Assembly (NCBI RefSeq): GCF_034059295.1
Contig: NZ_CP139141.1
Coordinates: 1,719,001 to 1,783,000, forward strand
Reading direction: 5' to 3'
DNA: 64,000 bases
From: Pseudomonas sp. HR96
GTDB taxonomy: Bacteria > Pseudomonadota > Gammaproteobacteria > Pseudomonadales > Pseudomonadaceae
Part shown: one piece after another, positions 19,040 to 27,052 of the stretch
Position numbering within the stretch: position 1 is the first letter of the stretch
Layout: every line of letters begins with the position of its first letter
The notes under the pieces: generated by a model
The model's database searches: none
Told to the model about the DNA's origin: nothing
What the model saw: only the letters and a program-made list of their open reading frames with translations
Made by a program: the position numbers and the translations under genes

Positions 19040-20295
19040 CGGCCGCCATCGCGGCCTATCGCGGCCTATCGCGGTTTTCGCGCACTCCCACATTTGTTTC
19101 GGGCGCATGCATCCAGATGCATCACCTATGACCGCTTGGTGCCTGGCGGTCTATCGTCGGACGGCAAAGGCGGTCGCGGTGATGCCACGGAATGCAACAG
19201 ATGGGGTGCTGCGCCTTCGACGTGGGAGGGGCATGGCCCCGAGAGGCCGCAGGCCGGTTTGATCTTCGATCAGATTAGGGCCTGACCTGGAATGCAATCA
19301 CGGCTACCACCGGCCGCCCGCGCGGCCTGATCGCGGGCTTCGCGCGCTCTCACATTTGTTTCGGGCGCATGCATCCAGATGCATCACCTATGACCGCTTG
19401 GTGCCTGGCGGTCTATCGTCGGACGGCAAAGGCGGTCGCGGTGATGCCACGGAATGCAACAGATGTAGGAGCGCGCGAAGCCCGCGATCAGGCCGCGTGG
19501 GCGGCGGGTGGTGGCCATATTGGACATTTCGCCGGTCGCCAGGAAGATCAAACCGGCCTGCCGGCCTCTCGGGGCCATGCCCCTCCCACTTCGTGGGGTG
19601 TTGCGCCTTCGACGTGGGAAGGGCATGGCCACGATAGGCCGCAGGCCGGATTGATCTTCGATCAGATCCAGGGCCTGACCTGGAATGCAATCACGGCTAC
19701 CACCGGCCGCCCGCGCGGCCTATCGCGGGCTTCGCGCGCTCCCACATTTGTTTCGGGCGCATGCATCCAGATGCATCACCTAGGACCGCTTGGTGCCTGG
19801 CGGTCTATCGTCGGACGGCAAAGGCGGTCGCGGTGATGCCACTGAATGCAACAGATGTAGGAGCGCGCGAAGCCCGCGATCAGGCCGCGCGGGCGGCCGG
19901 TGGTGGCCATATTGGACATTTCGCCGGTCGCCAGGAAGATCAAACCGGCCTGCCGGCCTCTCGGGGCCATGCCCCTCCCACTTCGTGGGGTGCTGCGCCT
20001 TCGACGTGGGAGGGGCATGGCCCCGAGAGGCCGCAGGCCGGATTGATCTTCGATCAGATCCAGGGCTAGGCCTTGAATTCAATCACGGCCACCACCGGCC
20101 GCCCGCGCGGCCTATCGCGGGCTTCGCGCGCTCCCACATTTGTTTCGGGCGCATGCATCCAGATGCATCACCTATGACCGCTTGGTGCCTGGCGGTCTAT
20201 CGTCGGACGGCAAAGGCGGTCGCGGTGATGCCACTGAATGCAACAGATGTAGGAGCGCGCGAAGCCCGCGATCAGGTCGCGCGCGCGGCCGCTAG
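19040..20295. repeat. Tandem array of 392-bp REP-composite units
   Basis: The 1.39-kb gap between fliK and fliL is filled by direct repeats. Using TTTGTTTCGGGCGCATGCAT as anchor, units begin at 19093, 19355, 19747 and 20139. Spacings are 262, 392 and 392 bases, and the last unit is partial. The 392-bp units differ at only a few positions. Each holds a GTAGGAGCGCGCGAAGCC-type REP pair with an inner inverted repeat and a second REP pair (GTGGGAGGGGCATGGCC type) with divergent sequence. The 262-bp unit equals the long unit minus about 130 bp. Open frames here are translated repeats, not genes. Confidence 0.92.
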
Positions 20296-20336
20296 TAGCC
20301 ATGTTGAACTCAAGGCCGAACCTCCCCGGAACAATC

Positions 20337-20352
20337 TGGCATAACCCTTGCT
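20337..20352 (+). promoter_or_regulatory. Sigma-54 promoter of the fliL operon
   Basis: TGGCATAACCCTTGCT with exact GG-N10-GC spacing, 50 bases before fliL and about 40 bases after the last repeat unit. It gives fliL its own start regardless of the array upstream. Confidence 0.85.
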
Positions 20353-20402
20353 CAACTATCCCCAGCACTCGTAAATTCCTCGACTGGTGACGGATTATTG
20401 GC

Positions 20403-20909
20403 ATGGCGACGACCGAAGCGGCAAAAGACACCACCGAAGCAAAGCCCAAAGGCAAACTCAAGCTGATCATCATCATCGTCGTGGCGCTGCTGGTGGCCAT
20501 TGGCGGGTCAGTGGGCGGTACCTGGTTCTTCCTGCACAAGCCTGCCGAAGTGAAGCCGGCTGCCGACGCGGCCAAGACCAGCGGCAAGCAGCCGGCACTC
20601 TACGAGCCACTTTCCCCAGCTTTCGTGGTCAACTACAAACAGAACGGTCGCGACCGCTACATGCAGGTCAGCATTACCCTGCAAGCGCGCAACCAGGCTG
20701 ATCTCGATGCGCTGAAAGTGCATATGCCGGTGATTCGCAATAACCTGGTGATGATGTTCTCCGGCCAGAGTTTCGACACCCTGAACACCCCGATCGGCCA
20801 GGAAATGCTTCGGCAGAAAGCCACGGCCAGTGTCCAGGAAGTCGCGCAGAAAGAAGTGGGCAAGCCGGTCATCGACCAGCTGCTCTTCACCAACTTCGTA
20901 TTGCAGTAG
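20403..20909 (+). CDS. fliL: Flagellar basal body protein FliL
   Basis: Single-pass inner-membrane protein that surrounds and supports the stator. The 168-residue protein has a Lys-rich cytoplasmic N-terminus, one membrane segment at about residues 20-40 (LIIIIVVALLVAIGGSVGGTW) and a periplasmic FliL domain (FVVNYKQNGRDRYMQVSITL) ending LLFTNFVLQ as in the family. First gene of fliLMNOPQR-flhB. Confidence 0.97.
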   Translation: MATTEAAKDTTEAKPKGKLKLIIIIVVALLVAIGGSVGGTWFFLHKPAEVKPAADAAKTSGKQPALYEPLSPAFVVNYKQNGRDRYMQVSITLQARNQADLDALKVHMPVIRNNLVMMFSGQSFDTLNTPIGQEMLRQKATASVQEVAQKEVGKPVIDQLLFTNFVLQ

Positions 20910-20918
20910 GAACACGAC

Positions 20919-21887
20919 ATGGCCGTGCAGGACCTGCTGTCCCAGGACGAGATCGACGCGCTGCTGCATGGCGTCGACGATGGGCTCGTCACCACAGAAA
21001 GTTCCGGCGAGATCGGTAGCGTCAAGGCCTATGACCTGACCAGCCAGGACCGCATCGTCCGGGGGCGCATGCCGACCCTGGAAATGATCAACGAGCGGTT
21101 TGCCCGCTACACCCGCATCAGCATGTTCAACCTGCTGCGCCGTTCGGCGGACGTGGCGGTGGGCGGCGTGCAGGTGATGAAGTTTGGCGAGTACGTGCAT
21201 TCGCTGTACGTGCCGACCAGCCTCAACCTGGTCAAGGTCAAGCCATTGCGCGGCACCGGGCTGTTCATCCTCGACGCCAAGCTGGTGTTCAAGCTGGTGG
21301 ACAACTTCTTCGGGGGCGACGGCCGCCACGCCAAGATCGAGGGGCGTGAATTCACTCCCACCGAACTGCGCGTGGTGCGCATCGTGCTCGACCAGTGCTT
21401 CATCGACTTGAAGGAAGCCTGGCACGCGATCATGGACGTCAATTTCGAGTACATCAGCTCGGAAGTGAACCCGGCCATGGCCAATATCGTCGGCCCCAGC
21501 GAGGCCGTGGTGGTGTCCACCTTCCACATCGAGCTGGACGGCGGCGGCGGCGACCTGCACGTGACCATGCCGTACTCGATGATCGAGCCGGTGCGCGAGA
21601 TGCTCGACGCCGGTTTCCAGTCCGACCTCGACGACCAGGACGAACGCTGGAGCAAGGCGCTGCGCGAAGACGTGCTGGATGTCAGCGTGCCGGTGGGTGC
21701 CACGGTTGCCCGGCGCCAGCTCAAGCTGCGCGACATCCTGCATATGCAGCCTGGTGACGTGATTCCGGTCGAGCTGCCCGACCACCTGGTGTTGCGCGCC
21801 AACGGCGTGCCGTCGTTCAAGGCCAAGCTGGGCTCGCACAAGGGCCACCTGGCCTTGCAAGTCATCGAGCCGATCGAGCGCCGCTAA
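20919..21887 (+). CDS. fliM: Flagellar switch protein FliM
   Basis: C-ring protein that binds CheY-P and sets rotation direction. The 322-residue protein has the N-terminal CheY-binding peptide (DLLSQDEIDALLHGV), the CheC-like middle domain with the GGxG-type motif (FFGGDGRHAKIEGREFT) and the C-terminal SpoA domain (RQLKLRDILHMQPGDVIPVEL). Confidence 0.98.
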   Translation: MAVQDLLSQDEIDALLHGVDDGLVTTESSGEIGSVKAYDLTSQDRIVRGRMPTLEMINERFARYTRISMFNLLRRSADVAVGGVQVMKFGEYVHSLYVPTSLNLVKVKPLRGTGLFILDAKLVFKLVDNFFGGDGRHAKIEGREFTPTELRVVRIVLDQCFIDLKEAWHAIMDVNFEYISSEVNPAMANIVGPSEAVVVSTFHIELDGGGGDLHVTMPYSMIEPVREMLDAGFQSDLDDQDERWSKALREDVLDVSVPVGATVARRQLKLRDILHMQPGDVIPVELPDHLVLRANGVPSFKAKLGSHKGHLALQVIEPIERR

Positions 21888-21938
21888 GTCCCGGCACTCT
21901 CGGTTCACCCCAACTATTTTGACCGTCGAGGAAAACTG

Positions 21939-22400
21939 ATGGCTGACAAGAACGATACTCCCCAGGACGATCAGGCCCTGGCTGACGAGTGGGCTGCGGC
22001 CCTGAGTGAATCCGGCGACGCCGGGCAGGACGACATCGACGCCTTGCTCGCCGCCGACGCAGCCAAATCCAGCGGCTCGCGCCTGGCCATGGAAGAGTTC
22101 GGCGCCTCGCCGCGCGGCAACGATCACGTGAGCCTGGAAGGGCCCAACCTGGACGTGATTCTCGACATCCCGGTGACCATCTCCATGGAAGTCGGCAGTA
22201 CCGACATCAACATTCGCAACCTGCTGCAACTCAACCAGGGCTCGGTGATCGAGCTCGATCGCCTGGCCGGCGAGCCGCTCGACGTGCTGGTCAACGGCAC
22301 GCTGATCGCTCATGGCGAGGTGGTGGTGGTCAACGAGAAGTTCGGTATTCGCCTGACTGACGTGATCAGCCCCAGCGAACGTATCAAGAAGCTGCGTTGA
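21939..22400 (+). CDS. fliN: Flagellar motor switch protein FliN
   Basis: Lower C-ring protein; it also docks FliH. The 153-residue protein has an acidic N-terminal extension and the SpoA domain (LDVILDIPVTISMEVGSTDI, GSVIELDRLAGEPLDVLVNG, both read as short conserved blocks). Its stop overlaps the fliO start by one base. Confidence 0.98.
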   Translation: MADKNDTPQDDQALADEWAAALSESGDAGQDDIDALLAADAAKSSGSRLAMEEFGASPRGNDHVSLEGPNLDVILDIPVTISMEVGSTDINIRNLLQLNQGSVIELDRLAGEPLDVLVNGTLIAHGEVVVVNEKFGIRLTDVISPSERIKKLR

Positions 22401-22927
22401 TGAGCGGCCTGAGCCGGGTCGTCGCCAGCGTCGCGCTGTGGCTGCCGCTCGCGGCGCTGGCGGCCGAGCCCATGGTCAACCCGGCCGCCGGCCCGGCCAC
22501 GGCGCCCGCGGCCGTCGCACCTATGACCACCGTTGCGACCACCGTGCCCATGGCCAACGCTGCCCTGAGCGGCGTCGGCGCCGGTCTGGGTGGCGAAGTG
22601 TTGCAGTTGATTCTCGGCCTGGCCCTGGTGCTGGGCCTGATCTTTGCCATGGCCTGGGTGTTGCGCCGGGTGCAGCTCAACGGCGGCCGCGGCGCCGGCC
22701 AGTTGATCGAGCTGGTCGGCTCGCGAGCCCTGGGCCCGCGCGACCGGCTGGTGCTGGTGCAAGTTGGCAGCGAGCAGATCCTGCTCGGCATCTCGCCCGG
22801 CCAGATCACCGCGCTGCACGTGCTCAAGGAACCCGTGATCAGCCCCGCCAAGACCGAGCAGGCCACGCCTGAATTCGCCCAGCGCCTGATGGAACTGCTG
22901 GGCAAGGATCAGAAGGATAAGAAGTGA
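22400..22927 (+). CDS. fliO: Flagellar biosynthesis protein FliO
   Basis: Membrane protein that assists assembly of the FliP ring of the export gate. The 175-residue product has a signal-like N-terminal hydrophobic stretch ([14 protein letters not shown]), an Ala/Pro/Thr-rich periplasmic segment, one membrane span at about residues 65-90 ([19 protein letters not shown]) and a cytoplasmic domain ([20 protein letters not shown]). It overlaps fliN and fliP by one base each (TGATG). Confidence 0.94.
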   Translation: MSGLSRVVASVALWLPLAALAAEPMVNPAAGPATAPAAVAPMTTVATTVPMANAALSGVGAGLGGEVLQLILGLALVLGLIFAMAWVLRRVQLNGGRGAGQLIELVGSRALGPRDRLVLVQVGSEQILLGISPGQITALHVLKEPVISPAKTEQATPEFAQRLMELLGKDQKDKK

Positions 22928-23679
22928 TGCGCGCGTTCCGCCTGTGCCTGACGCTGTTGCTGTTGATTGCGGCGCCCATGGCGATGGCTGCCGACCCCCT
23001 GCAGATCCCGGCCATCTCCATGACCAGTGGCGCCAACGGCCAGCAGGAGTATTCGGTCAACCTGCAGATCCTGCTGATCATGACCGCGCTGAGCTTCATT
23101 CCAGCGTTCGTCATGCTCATGACCAGCTTTACCCGCATCATCATCGTCTTCTCCATCCTGCGCCAGGCCCTGGGCCTGCAGCAGACGCCGTCCAACCAGC
23201 TGCTCACCGGCATGGCGCTGTTTCTGACCATGTTCATCATGGCGCCGGTCTTCGACAAGGTGAACAACGAGGCGCTGCAACCCTACCTGGCGCAGAAGCT
23301 CAGCGCCCAGGATGCGGTGGTCAAGGCGTCCGGCCCGGTCAAGGACTTCATGCTGGCGCAGACCCGGCAGAGCGACCTGGACCTGTTCATGCGCCTGTCC
23401 AAGCGCACCGACATCGCCTCGCCGGACCAGGCGCCGCTGAACATCATCGTGCCGGCCTTCGTCACCTCGGAGCTCAAGACCGCCTTTCAGATCGGCTTCA
23501 TGATCTTCATCCCGTTCCTGATCATCGACCTGGTGATTTCCAGCGTGCTGATGGCCATGGGCATGATGATGCTGTCGCCGCTGATCATCTCCCTGCCGTT
23601 CAAGATCATGCTGTTCGTGCTCGTGGACGGCTGGGCCCTCATCATCGGCACGCTGGCCGGAAGTTTCGGTGGCGTCTGA
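22927..23679 (+). CDS. fliP: Flagellar export gate protein FliP
   Basis: Core export-gate channel protein. The 250-residue protein begins with a cleavable signal peptide ([18 protein letters not shown]) and contains the family signatures [19 protein letters not shown] and [23 protein letters not shown] 22927 overlaps the fliO stop; a GTG three bases earlier is possible but not needed. Confidence 0.97.
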   Translation: MRAFRLCLTLLLLIAAPMAMAADPLQIPAISMTSGANGQQEYSVNLQILLIMTALSFIPAFVMLMTSFTRIIIVFSILRQALGLQQTPSNQLLTGMALFLTMFIMAPVFDKVNNEALQPYLAQKLSAQDAVVKASGPVKDFMLAQTRQSDLDLFMRLSKRTDIASPDQAPLNIIVPAFVTSELKTAFQIGFMIFIPFLIIDLVISSVLMAMGMMMLSPLIISLPFKIMLFVLVDGWALIIGTLAGSFGGV

Positions 23680-23709
23680 CGCCGCCGTGCCGCCTAGGAG
23701 AATCTCGCC

Positions 23710-23979
23710 ATGACCCCTGAAGTCGCCGTCGATCTGTTCCGCCAGGCCCTGTGGCTGACCACCGTGATGGTGGCGATCCTGGTCTTGCCCAGCCTGCTGG
23801 TGGGCCTGGTAGTGGCCGTGTTCCAGGCGGCCACGCAGATCAACGAACAGACCCTGAGCTTCCTGCCGCGCATGCTGATCATGCTGGTGACCCTGATCGT
23901 GATCGGGCCGTGGATGGTGCGTACCTTCATGGAGTACATCACCAACCTGTACACCAGCATCCCGCAAGTCATCGGCTGA
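23710..23979 (+). CDS. fliQ: Flagellar export gate protein FliQ
   Basis: Two-span membrane protein of the FliPQR gate. The 89 residues show two hydrophobic hairpins (TTVMVAILVLPSLLVGLVVAV and MLIMLVTLIVIGPWMVRTFM) and the conserved FQAATQINEQTLSFLPR loop. AGGAG lies 9 bases before the ATG. Confidence 0.97.
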   Translation: MTPEVAVDLFRQALWLTTVMVAILVLPSLLVGLVVAVFQAATQINEQTLSFLPRMLIMLVTLIVIGPWMVRTFMEYITNLYTSIPQVIG

Positions 23980-23981
23980 GC

Positions 23982-24767
23982 ATGAACTCGCTGCTGCAGC
24001 TGACCGACACGCAGATCCAGAGCTGGGTCGCCAGCTTCATGCTGCCGCTGTTCCGGGTGGCGGCGATGCTCATGGCCATGCCGATCATCGGCACCACCCT
24101 GGTGTCGACGCGCATCCGCCTGTACCTGGCGGTGGCCATCACCGTGTGCATCGCCCCAGGCCTGCCGGCGATGCCGCCGGTGCATGCCCTGGACCTCAGC
24201 GGCCTGTTGCTGGTGGCCGAAGAGATCATCATCGGCACCATGCTCGGCTTCTCCCTGCAGTTTCTCTTCCAGGCCTTCGTGGTGGCCGGGCAGATCATCG
24301 CCACGCAGATGGGCATGACCTTCGCCGCCATGGTCGATCCCACCAACGGCACCCAGTCACCGGTGGTGGGGCAGTTCTTCACCATGCTGGTGACCTTGCT
24401 GTTCCTGTCCATGAACGGCCACCACGTGGTCTTCGAGGTGCTCACCGAAAGCTTCACCACGCTGCCGGTCGGCGCCACCTTGCTGACCAGCAAATTGTGG
24501 GACATCGTGCTGCGCATGGGCTGGGTGCTGGGGGCCGGTATCCTGCTGGTATTGCCGGCGATCACCGCGCTGCTGGTGATCAACGTGGCGTTCGGCGTGA
24601 TGACCCGCGCCGCGCCGCAGCTGAATATCTTCTCCATTGGCGTGCCGCTGACCCTGGTGATCGGCATGGTCATTCTCTGGCTGAGCATGGGCGACATTCT
24701 CAACCAGTACGAGCCGCTGGCGACCCAGTCGCTGCAGTGGTTGCGAAGCCTGGCGGGAGGCGGCTGA
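23982..24767 (+). CDS. fliR: Flagellar export gate protein FliR
   Basis: Third component of the FliPQR gate. The 261-residue, mainly hydrophobic protein shows family motifs (FRVAAMLMAMPIIGT, EIIIGTMLGFSLQFLFQAF, GVMTRAAPQLNIFSIGVPL). ATG 23982 directly follows the fliQ stop. The frame is open upstream inside fliQ but that part is a shadow. Confidence 0.97.
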   Translation: MNSLLQLTDTQIQSWVASFMLPLFRVAAMLMAMPIIGTTLVSTRIRLYLAVAITVCIAPGLPAMPPVHALDLSGLLLVAEEIIIGTMLGFSLQFLFQAFVVAGQIIATQMGMTFAAMVDPTNGTQSPVVGQFFTMLVTLLFLSMNGHHVVFEVLTESFTTLPVGATLLTSKLWDIVLRMGWVLGAGILLVLPAITALLVINVAFGVMTRAAPQLNIFSIGVPLTLVIGMVILWLSMGDILNQYEPLATQSLQWLRSLAGGG

Positions 24768-24768
24768 C

Positions 24769-25911
24769 ATGGCGGAAAGCGAAAGCGGCGCGGACAAGAC
24801 AGAAGACCCCACCGACAAGCGCAAGAAGGACGCCCGCGAGAAGGGCGAGATCGCCCGCTCCCGGGAACTCAATACCCTGGTGGTGATGCTGGCCGGGACC
24901 GGCGGCTTGTTGGCGTTTGGCGGCGGCATGGCGCAGATGATGCTCGACCTCATGCGCAGGAATTTCACCCTCAGCCGTGAGGTCATCGTCGACCAGCGCT
25001 ACATGGGCATCTTTCTGCTGCAGTCGGGCAAGGCGGCGATCCTTGCCACCCAGCCGTTCATGATCCTGATGGTGCTGGCCGCCATCATCGGCCCGCTGTC
25101 GCTGGGCGGCTGGCTGTTCTCCATGGGCGCCATGGCGCCCAAGTTCAGCCGCATGAACCCGGCAGCCGGGCTCAAGCGGATGTTCTCGGCGCGCTCGGTC
25201 ACCGAGCTGCTCAAGGCCGTGGGCAAGTTCTCGCTGACCTTGTTCATCGGTTTGATGGTGCTGCGCAAGGACCGTCCGGAGATCCTCGCCATCGCCCACC
25301 AACCGCTGGAGAGCGCCATCCTGCACAGTGTGCAGCTGGTCGGCTGGAGCGCGCTGTGGATGTCCTGCGGGCTGATCATCATCGCCGCGCTGGACGCGCC
25401 GTTCCAGCTGTACAGCTTCAACGAAAAGATGAAGATGACCAAGCAGGAGGTCAAGGACGAGCACAAGGATTCCGAGGGCCGTCCGGAGGTCAAGGGCCGC
25501 ATCCGCCAGATGCAGCGCGAGATGTCGCAGCGGCGCATGATGGCCGCCGTGCCCCAGGCCGACGTGGTCATCACCAACCCGACTCACTACGCCGTGGCCC
25601 TTAAATACGACCCGGAGAAAGGCAACGCGCCGATGCTGGTGGCCAAGGGCAGCGACTTCGTGGCCCTGAAGATCCGCGAAATCGCCACGCAGAACCAGAT
25701 CCAGCTGCTGGAATCGCCCGCGCTGGCGCGCTCGATCTACTACTCCACCGAGCTTGACCAGCCGATCCCCGCCGGCCTGTACCTGGCCGTCGCCCAGGTG
25801 CTGGCCTACGTCTACCAGATCCGCCAATACCGCGCCGGCCAGGGCAAACCCCGGCCCAAGCCGCCGGGCGATGACCTGCCGATTCCCGAGGATCTGCGGC
25901 GCGACGAGTAG
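24769..25911 (+). CDS. flhB: Flagellar export switch protein FlhB
   Basis: Export-gate protein whose cytoplasmic domain cleaves itself and, together with FliK, switches substrate class. The 380-residue protein has a Lys-rich N-terminus (KTEDPTDKRKKDAREKGEI), four membrane segments, and the autocleavage motif NPTH at residues 270-273 followed by YAVALKYD. ATG lies one base after the fliR stop. In most pseudomonads flhA follows closely; here a repeat and transposase block of about 1.1 kb intervenes. Confidence 0.97.
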   Translation: MAESESGADKTEDPTDKRKKDAREKGEIARSRELNTLVVMLAGTGGLLAFGGGMAQMMLDLMRRNFTLSREVIVDQRYMGIFLLQSGKAAILATQPFMILMVLAAIIGPLSLGGWLFSMGAMAPKFSRMNPAAGLKRMFSARSVTELLKAVGKFSLTLFIGLMVLRKDRPEILAIAHQPLESAILHSVQLVGWSALWMSCGLIIIAALDAPFQLYSFNEKMKMTKQEVKDEHKDSEGRPEVKGRIRQMQREMSQRRMMAAVPQADVVITNPTHYAVALKYDPEKGNAPMLVAKGSDFVALKIREIATQNQIQLLESPALARSIYYSTELDQPIPAGLYLAVAQVLAYVYQIRQYRAGQGKPRPKPPGDDLPIPEDLRRDE

Positions 25912-25921
25912 GCGTGGGCAT

Positions 25922-26086
25922 GCGCCCGGCGGGATGTCCAATATGGCCACCACCGGCCGCCCGCGCGGCCTATCGCGGGCTTCGCGCGCTCCCACGTTTG
26001 TTTTGCCCGCATTGCGCCAGTGGCATTACCTATGACCGCCTTCGCGTGGCGAGCTGAACACGTAGGAGCGCGCGAAGCCCGCGATC
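25922..26086. repeat. REP-composite repeat, left side of the RAYT gene
   Basis: Begins GCGCCCGGCGGGATGTCC and contains the CCGGCCGCCCGCGCGGCC arm, TTACCTATGACCGCC inner motif and a GTAGGAGCGCGCGAAGCCCG arm that runs into the RAYT stop codon. The first 125 bases are a direct repeat of 26629-26753, offset 707 bases, with about ten mismatches. The inner right arm found in other copies is missing, so this copy looks truncated at the transposase junction. Confidence 0.88.
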
Positions 26087-26543
26087 AATCTCCAATCCAG
26101 CACGCGTCCCACAGTGGATAATCTCCAATGCGTGCGACCAGGCCGGCCTCCAGCGGATTGCGCAGAATGTAACGCGCCACCTGCCGAAGATCCTCGTCAC
26201 GCCGGAGCGCATGATCATGGAATCCCCGCTGCCAGATGGGGCCGCTTCGCCCAATGGCCTTGTTGACTGCCAGAGCGGAGCGGCCTTTGACCTGGCGCAC
26301 GACTGTCTCGATGCTGCCCGACTGAAGCTCCACAAGCCAATGTAGATGGTCGGGCATGACCACCCACGCGATGCTTCGGGCACGGCCCTGGTCCTGCTGC
26401 GCTTTGAGCTCATTGACCACCCGTCTGCCAAGCCGCCAGTCTTGAAAGACCGGGAGGCGGCCCATTGTGACGGTTGTAATGATGTAGCAGCGCCCGATCT
26501 CGGATACTCGCGCGATTCTGAGTGTGTTCCCTTTCCATGGCAT
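26085..26543 (-). CDS. REP-associated tyrosine transposase (RAYT)
   Basis: Single-domain Y1/HUH transposase of the RAYT group, enzymes thought to process REP palindromes as single-stranded DNA. The 152-residue protein has the HUH pair His66-Leu-His68 in VMPDHLHWLVEL and a candidate nucleophile Tyr125 in VARYILRNPLEAGLV, both in the places typical of the family. The ATG at 26543 is fixed by a strong AAGGAGG eight bases upstream; the frame stays open to 26702 but that part is REP sequence. REP elements flank both sides and the stop codon overlaps a REP arm. It is opposite in direction to the flagellar genes. It appears intact. Confidence 0.93.
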   Translation of the reverse strand: MPWKGNTLRIARVSEIGRCYIITTVTMGRLPVFQDWRLGRRVVNELKAQQDQGRARSIAWVVMPDHLHWLVELQSGSIETVVRQVKGRSALAVNKAIGRSGPIWQRGFHDHALRRDEDLRQVARYILRNPLEAGLVARIGDYPLWDACWIGD

Positions 26544-26628
26544 TCCGTTGCCCTCCTTATGTGTGGAGGGTAACCGTAGAGGGTTTACTGGTGGGTTGGT
26601 CCGGAAATGTGCTGGCGGATGTTTCATC

Positions 26629-26924
26629 GCGCCCGGCAGGATGTTCAATATGGCCACCACCGGCCGCCCGCGCGGCCTATCGCGGGCTTCGCGCGCTCCC
26701 ACGTTCGTTTAGCCCGCGTTCCGCCAGCGGCCATCACCTATGACCGCCTTGGCGCCCGGCGATATGACGTCGAACATCAAAAGCGGTCATAGGAGATGCT
26801 ACTGGACGCATATATATCGAAACAGACGTGGGAGCGCGCGAAGCCCGCGATAGGCCGCGCGGGCGGCCGGTGGTGGCCATATTGGACCTCTCGACGAACA
26901 CTCACCCCCATATTGGACCTCTCG
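26629..26924. repeat. REP-composite palindrome, right side of the RAYT gene
   Basis: A full-length copy of the nested palindrome: outer arm near 26650-26705, inner inverted pair around 26732-26751 and 26783-26805, and outer right arm GTGGGAGCGCGCGAAGCCCG to 26880. It ends in a 17-bp direct repeat CCATATTGGACCTCTCG at 26877-26893 and 26908-26924. The rest of the 26544-27052 gap holds only the flhA promoter and leader. Confidence 0.88.
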
Positions 26925-26978
26925 CTATTTCCCGCCTGTATCCCCCTCGACACAACTTTGCAATTCTTTAGGGAAAGT

Positions 26979-26994
26979 TGGAAAGCTTCTTGCA
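26979..26994 (+). promoter_or_regulatory. Sigma-54 promoter of flhA
   Basis: TTGGAAAGCTTCTTGCAC has GG-N10-GC spacing, about 60 bases before the flhA GTG. It lies beyond the repeat/RAYT block, so flhA keeps its own promoter. Confidence 0.83.
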
Positions 26995-27052
26995 CAAGCC
27001 TTGTTACAACGCCTTGGGCGTCAAAAGATTGCTTGCACAATGGGGTACGTCG

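Noticed and set aside
19093..20295. CRISPR array
   Set aside because: Units are 392 bp with no short repeat/spacer alternation and no cas genes nearby.
19356..20344. Several 80-180-codon frames in the repeat array
   Set aside because: They repeat in step with the 392-bp unit and translate REP palindromes; no ribosome sites.
26978..27052. Earlier ATG start for FlhA at 26978
   Set aside because: It would begin inside the sigma-54 promoter and lengthen the protein beyond the family length; GTG 27053 gives 709 residues.
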